Notes under the pieces: generated by a model | What the model saw: the letters and a program-made list of their open reading frames with translations, nothing else | Database searches by the model: none | What the model was told of the DNA's origin: nothing | Program-made: the position numbers and the translations under genes | Part shown: in pieces, positions 7,204-9,966 of the stretch | How the letters are laid out: the number at the start of each line of letters is the position of its first letter | Numbering within the stretch: position 1 is the stretch's first letter | DNA from: an archaeon | GTDB lineage: Archaea; Thermoproteota; Nitrososphaeria; Nitrososphaerales; Nitrosopumilaceae | DNA: 9,966 nt | Direction of reading: 5' to 3' | Assembly (NCBI GenBank): GCA_021824845.1 | Contig: JAKAJY010000074.1 | Span: 1-9,966, forward strand

Positions 7204-7983
7204 CTACTCGTTGATTTGCGGTTTTACCACATGCAATGAGACTGCATGATCATCAAGTAATGAGCCAACACCAATTGAGATATCCTTGATTCGCAGAACA
7301 ATCTTGTCTAGGTCTTTTTTGTCCAGATCATATTTTTTTGCCAAGACGGACTTGATCTTTTGCTCGGTGTCAGTTATTTGATTTAGTGTTGCAGGCATTG
7401 TAACATCCAGTAATTTGCGAAATACCTCTGGCGGAATCTTCTCAGTTTCATCCTGTATGATGTAAAATGATATTTTTTCCTCAGCTATCTCATGAGGTAA
7501 TGTGTCCAACGCATTTGCAGTATAGAAGACCTGTACATCAAGAACATTGATTGCATCTTGTGTGTATTCCAACACAACCTGTTCATTGTTGAATCCCTTT
7601 AGCGACGATACAGGTATTTTGATTATCATAAAGCCTTCAACCAACTCCTTTGTATCGATTGCAAAGATCTCTTTGATGTCTCGACAGTCCATTCCAGTCG
7701 AGGTCTCCGAGTCTAGATTCTTGAATATGGCATTGGATGTCGGGCCGTCATTAATGACTGCAGTCCACACCAAGCCGACTCTATATCCCTTCTTGTTTAG
7801 TATGTTAATTGAGGTATCGTAGTGACCAGGCCTTAGCGGTCCGGAATCATCTGGAATAGAGCCACACACAAATTTGGCAGTATAAACTATATCCTGAATT
7901 GGATTTGTGCTTTGTGCACTCGCAATACCTATAGAGCTGAAAAGCAGAAAGGCATAAACAAGCCCAAGCGTAATTTTGTTCAA
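7204..7983 (-). CDS. Secreted protein of unknown function, 259 aa
   Basis: I do not recognise the family. From the TTG at 7983 the product begins MNKITLGLVYAFLLFSSIGI and then ASAQS, a clean signal peptide with cleavage after IASA. The mature protein has two cysteines (C40, C100), which could form a disulfide outside the membrane. A beta-rich N-terminal half (about 30-180) is followed by a charged helical segment at about 183-232 (Lys/Asp/Glu-rich, EQKIKSVLAKKYDLDKKDLDK) and a short beta end. There is no membrane anchor, PEFG motif or surface repeat, so it may be free in the pseudoperiplasm or bound to a partner. A longer frame begins at TTG 7998, but that lies only about 15 nt from the TATA-like element at 8010-8017. 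TTG 7983 lies about 30 nt away and starts directly at the signal peptide, so it is preferred. The gene is divergent from the CFI-box gene. Confidence 0.75.
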   Translation of the reverse strand: MNKITLGLVYAFLLFSSIGIASAQSTNPIQDIVYTAKFVCGSIPDDSGPLRPGHYDTSINILNKKGYRVGLVWTAVINDGPTSNAIFKNLDSETSTGMDCRDIKEIFAIDTKELVEGFMIIKIPVSSLKGFNNEQVVLEYTQDAINVLDVQVFYTANALDTLPHEIAEEKISFYIIQDETEKIPPEVFRKLLDVTMPATLNQITDTEQKIKSVLAKKYDLDKKDLDKIVLRIKDISIGVGSLLDDHAVSLHVVKPQINE

Positions 7984-8009
7984 GTCATAATTGCACAAAA
8001 CAGATCAGA

Positions 8010-8017
8010 ATTATAAT
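8010..8017 (-). promoter_or_regulatory. TATA-like element for the 259-aa secreted protein gene
   Basis: ATTATAAT is nearly symmetric and is read here on the minus strand, centred 30 nt before TTG 7983. This predicts a transcript starting within a few bases of that codon and argues against the more upstream TTG. Confidence 0.45.
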
Positions 8018-8043
8018 GTTAGGGTGTGAGGTAAAGTCCTTAG

Positions 8044-8055
8044 TAAATTATAATA
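8044..8055 (+). promoter_or_regulatory. TATA element for the CFI-box protein gene
   Basis: TAAATTATAATA is centred about 24 nt before the ATG at 8073. It would lie inside the coding region if translation began at the earlier in-frame ATG (8016), so it decides in favour of 8073. Confidence 0.55.
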
Positions 8056-8072
8056 CATTTGAGCGCAAGTTA

Positions 8073-8879
8073 ATGAATGTGAAGATCTTGTTTTTGTTGC
8101 TATTGTTGCCAGTTTTTCTCATGCCAACATATGCAGAGTCGCAACAATTGCCAACAGACAAAGGCACATTACTTGTCAACATTGCAACAGAGCCAGCAAA
8201 ACCAAGTCCTGATGAACAGGTCAAGCTTAAAATTGATTTTGTAAACCCACAAACAAATCAGATTCAAGAGCACATTGACTACATAGTAACAGTTACAAAC
8301 GGTGAAATACGAGTTTTTGGCCCAATACCTCTTACGCATACATCTATTGGTTCAGTTACCATACCAATCGAATTTGCAAGCGGTGAAAACAAAGTATCAA
8401 TTGACGTTGAGGGAATTTTATTCAAGCCAATTCCGTCAGAGACAGTCACATTTACTGTAATGGTAGAGACTCCACAGGCAACATCAGATACAAAGTCAGG
8501 ATGTTTAATTGCAACTGCGGCGTTTGGAACAGAGCTTGCCCCACAAGTTCAGACATTGAGGGAAATCAGAGATAACACTCTGTTTGGTACTGGTTCTGGA
8601 ACTGCATTCATGGCTGGCTTTAACGAATTTTACTATACATTTAGCCCTGCAGTGGCTGATCTGCAAAGACAGAATCCAATCTTCAAAGAAGCAATAAGGG
8701 TTACAATAACGCCGATGCTATCAACTCTGTCAATTCTGAGCTATGTGGATATCAATTCAGAATCAGAGATGTTAGGATATGGAATCGGAGTCATTTTGTT
8801 GAATGTGGGAATGTACTTTGTTGTTCCGGTAATAATCATGGTAAAAATAAAAAACTATCTGAGAAGGCCCATCATTTAA
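8073..8879 (+). CDS. CFI-box C-terminal-domain membrane protein
   Basis: The product is 268 aa. Residues 1-21 form a signal peptide (MNVKILFLLLLLPVFLMPTY then A-ES). Residues about 30-132 form an Ig-like beta domain (KLKIDFVNPQTNQIQEHIDY) resembling those in the two neighbouring surface proteins. From C144 (CLIATAAFGTELAPQVQTLR) to about 222 lies the CFI-box domain, recognised from the CFIATAAYGS-type start, the FNEFYYTFSPAVADLQRQNP segment and the ITPMLSTLSIL end. A single membrane helix at about 234-257 is followed by a basic tail (KIKNYLRR). Known: CFI-box domains occur at the C-termini of many archaeal and bacterial exported proteins and have been discussed as sorting or anchoring signals; their function is unproven. 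The predicted topology is an outward-facing Ig-like domain tethered by the C-terminus. The start at 8073 rather than 8016 is supported by the TATA element and by the signal peptide. Confidence 0.85.
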   Translation: MNVKILFLLLLLPVFLMPTYAESQQLPTDKGTLLVNIATEPAKPSPDEQVKLKIDFVNPQTNQIQEHIDYIVTVTNGEIRVFGPIPLTHTSIGSVTIPIEFASGENKVSIDVEGILFKPIPSETVTFTVMVETPQATSDTKSGCLIATAAFGTELAPQVQTLREIRDNTLFGTGSGTAFMAGFNEFYYTFSPAVADLQRQNPIFKEAIRVTITPMLSTLSILSYVDINSESEMLGYGIGVILLNVGMYFVVPVIIMVKIKNYLRRPII

Positions 8880-8960
8880 CATATTCGAAAATGTGACTAC
8901 AAATGATTACAGATAATTACTTAGACTAATACGGACAATCTCAGTATTTTTGTACGTGCT

Positions 8961-8994
8961 AGGCGTGAATCAGAATAAGGATTTTTATTCGCCT
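8961..8994. promoter_or_regulatory. Imperfect inverted repeat around the plastocyanin promoter
   Basis: AGGCGTGAAT at 8961-8970 pairs with ATTCGCCT at 8987-8994, with a two-base bulge. The right arm overlaps the end of the TATA element. Its placement fits an operator controlling the copper-protein gene, but there is only one copy and no regulator in the window to match it to. Confidence 0.3.
8981..8990 (+). promoter_or_regulatory. TATA element for the plastocyanin-like protein gene
   Basis: ATTTTTATTC is centred 27 nt before the ATG at 9013 and supports that start over an earlier in-frame ATG at 8950, which lies upstream of the TATA element. The surrounding gap 8880-9012 shows no gene. Confidence 0.6.
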
Positions 8995-9012
8995 ATAATC
9001 AGAGATAGTCCA

Positions 9013-9903
9013 ATGAAGACAATAGCAATAGGATCCATTTTGGCGATTTTTGCTGTTATGGTAACTGTTCCTGCATTTGCGGATCATGTAACTGTCGAGG
9101 TTAGCGTTCCAGCGGGCTCATCGACACCTGGCTGCGAAACAACTAACGAATGTTACATTCCAGCCGAAGTAACAATTGATGCAGGAAGTGAAGTAGTGTG
9201 GTCAAATGATGACAGTGCTTCACACACCGTAACAAGCGGAACTCCAAATGACGGTCCAGATGGAATCTTTGACAGCAGCTTGTTCTTATCAGGACAGACT
9301 TTCTCACACATGTTTGAAGAAGAAGGTGAATTCCCATACTTTTGCCTAGTACACCCATGGATGCAAGGAACGGTAATTGTTCAAGCAGCCGGTGAAGAGC
9401 ATGAGGAAGAACATTCGGGTGAAGAAGAGCATGTCGAAGAAGAAGGACATGAACATGATGCGCACGGTGCAATGGTAATGTCACAAGACGGTTCTGTCAT
9501 GGTACACATTGACTCTGATGAGCCAACAGAAGGCACAGAATCTGTGGTATCAGTTGAATTTGTTGATGCAGACGGAAATCCAATTGAGCATGTGAACTTT
9601 GAGATCACTGCAACTCAGGATGGCAACGAAATTCTAGCAGAAACAGAACAACATGCACATAGCGGTGTCACAGAATTTACAACTGTGGCTCTAAGCTCAG
9701 ACAGTCCACTAGATGTCCAAGTCACAATCCTGGGAATAGGATTACCAGACGATGATCCAGATACATGGACAGGTCCAAAGGGCGAAACGGTATCTGCTCA
9801 AGTAGTACCAGAATTTGGTCCACTTGCAATGATTATCTTGGCAGTAGCCATAGTAAGCATTGTTGCAGTTACAGCGCGATCTAAAGTAATTCCAAGACTT
9901 TAG
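9013..9903 (+). CDS. Exported blue-copper (plastocyanin-like) protein with PEFG-CTERM anchor
   Basis: The product is 296 aa. The signal peptide is residues 1-24 (MKTIAIGSILAIFAVMVTVP then AFA-DH). Residues 25-126 form a type 1 copper cupredoxin: ligand H71 (SASHTV), then C111, H114 and M117 in YFCLVHPWMQG. Residues 127-152 form an acidic, His-rich linker (8 His and many Glu), a likely additional metal-binding or flexible segment. An Ig-like domain follows at about 165-262, with HAHSG at 214-218 and TWTGP near its end. The C-terminus has PEFG at 266-269, a membrane helix (LAMIILAVAIVSIVAVTA) and a basic end (RSKVIPRL), the PEFG-CTERM signature proposed as an archaeosortase target in thaumarchaea. 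Known: such cupredoxins are thought to carry electrons outside the membrane in ammonia oxidisers in place of cytochrome c. The redox partner of this one is unknown. Confidence 0.92.
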   Translation: MKTIAIGSILAIFAVMVTVPAFADHVTVEVSVPAGSSTPGCETTNECYIPAEVTIDAGSEVVWSNDDSASHTVTSGTPNDGPDGIFDSSLFLSGQTFSHMFEEEGEFPYFCLVHPWMQGTVIVQAAGEEHEEEHSGEEEHVEEEGHEHDAHGAMVMSQDGSVMVHIDSDEPTEGTESVVSVEFVDADGNPIEHVNFEITATQDGNEILAETEQHAHSGVTEFTTVALSSDSPLDVQVTILGIGLPDDDPDTWTGPKGETVSAQVVPEFGPLAMIILAVAIVSIVAVTARSKVIPRL

Positions 9904-9910
9904 AATTCTC

Positions 9911-9923
9911 TTATTTTCTTTTT
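9911..9923 (+). terminator. T-rich tract after the plastocyanin-like gene
   Basis: TTATTTTCTTTTT begins seven bases after the stop codon, with no strong hairpin. Oligo-T tracts alone are sufficient archaeal termination signals. It coincides with the last codons of the convergent gene at the right edge. Confidence 0.5.
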
Positions 9924-9966
9924 ATAAGACTGAGCACTGCAAGTATTACACCTGCATACCCAAGAC
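9911..9966 (-). CDS. C-terminal fragment of a convergent membrane-anchored protein (partial)
   Basis: Only the last 17 codons are in the window. The frame read toward TAA at 9911-9913 gives LGYAGVILAVLSLIKRK, a hydrophobic stretch followed by a basic tail. This is how single-pass C-terminally anchored and sorted surface proteins (PEFG-type and others) end. Coding is suggested by the clean helix-plus-basic-tail pattern and by the position seven bases beyond the convergent plastocyanin-like gene. With so few codons the call is tentative; the sorting motif, if any, lies beyond the edge. Confidence 0.5.
   Translation of the reverse strand, partial: LGYAGVILAVLSLIKRK

Noticed and set aside
8016..8072. 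Upstream in-frame ATG extending the CFI-box protein by 19 residues
   Set aside because: It would place the TATA element inside the coding region and put a polar extension before a clean signal peptide.
8950..9012. Upstream in-frame ATG extending the plastocyanin-like protein by 21 residues
   Set aside because: It lies upstream of the TATA element and would precede the signal peptide with polar residues.
8880..9012. Search for a small RNA or small gene in the longest intergenic gap
   Set aside because: Apart from the promoter and the imperfect inverted repeat, no stable hairpin, tRNA-like fold or credible small coding frame is visible.
9143..9608. Minus-strand open frames opposite the plastocyanin gene
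   Set aside because: They are antisense readings of the cupredoxin and its Glu/His-rich linker, giving His/Leu- or Ser/Cys-rich translations typical of shadow frames.

Overview
The window looks like chromosomal DNA of an ammonia-oxidising archaeon of the Nitrososphaerota (Thaumarchaeota), most like the Nitrosopumilus/Nitrosarchaeum/Nitrosotenuis group. The clues are an exported cupredoxin with a PEFG-type C-terminus, a CFI-box C-terminal domain, tandem 'IPSWIK...FWxDG...DF..G.QYLI' repeats on a secreted protein, an archaeal thiolase paired with a DUF35 protein, and archaeal TATA boxes sitting almost everywhere about 26 nt upstream of start codons. This assignment rests on recognised families, not on a database search.

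Layout. Bases 1-1293 (minus, cut by the left edge) encode a winged-helix + ATP-cone + NrdD-like fusion. A 53-residue zinc-ribbon gene (1357-1518, minus) follows. Next come a DUF35 protein and a thiolase (1589-3115, minus), which appear to form one operon. A divergent promoter, apparently a single shared TATA element, separates the thiolase from a small protein made of two topoisomerase-IA-type zinc fingers (3167-3631, plus). That gene overlaps tail-to-tail with a nitrilase-family amidohydrolase (minus). A 58-residue 4-oxalocrotonate-tautomerase-like gene and a rhomboid protease (both minus) come next.

From about 5511 to the right edge every gene encodes a predicted exported or membrane-anchored protein. 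These are a 543-residue secreted protein with two C-terminal repeats, an unrecognised 259-residue secreted protein, a CFI-box protein with a C-terminal membrane helix, a blue-copper (plastocyanin-like) PEFG-CTERM protein, and the last residues of a convergent gene that ends in a hydrophobic helix and a basic tail. At least three of the exported proteins appear to share an immunoglobulin-like domain with a recognisable sequence pattern. This right half therefore reads as a cell-surface/pseudoperiplasm locus.

Regulation. Nearly every gene has an A/T-rich TATA-like element centred about 24-30 nt upstream of the chosen start, which fits leaderless transcripts. I used this spacing to choose between alternative starts, including non-ATG starts (GTG for the thiolase, TTG for the zinc-finger protein and for the 259-residue secreted protein). 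No Shine-Dalgarno sequences, tRNA or rRNA genes, CRISPR arrays or mobile elements were seen. No stretch over 300 bases lacks a gene; the longest gap is 8880-9012.

Most of the window is ordinary lineage content. The item most deserving attention is the fusion at the left edge, a DNA-binding domain joined to a nucleotide-sensing ATP cone and a diverged anaerobic-ribonucleotide-reductase-like domain in what looks like an aerobic lineage.
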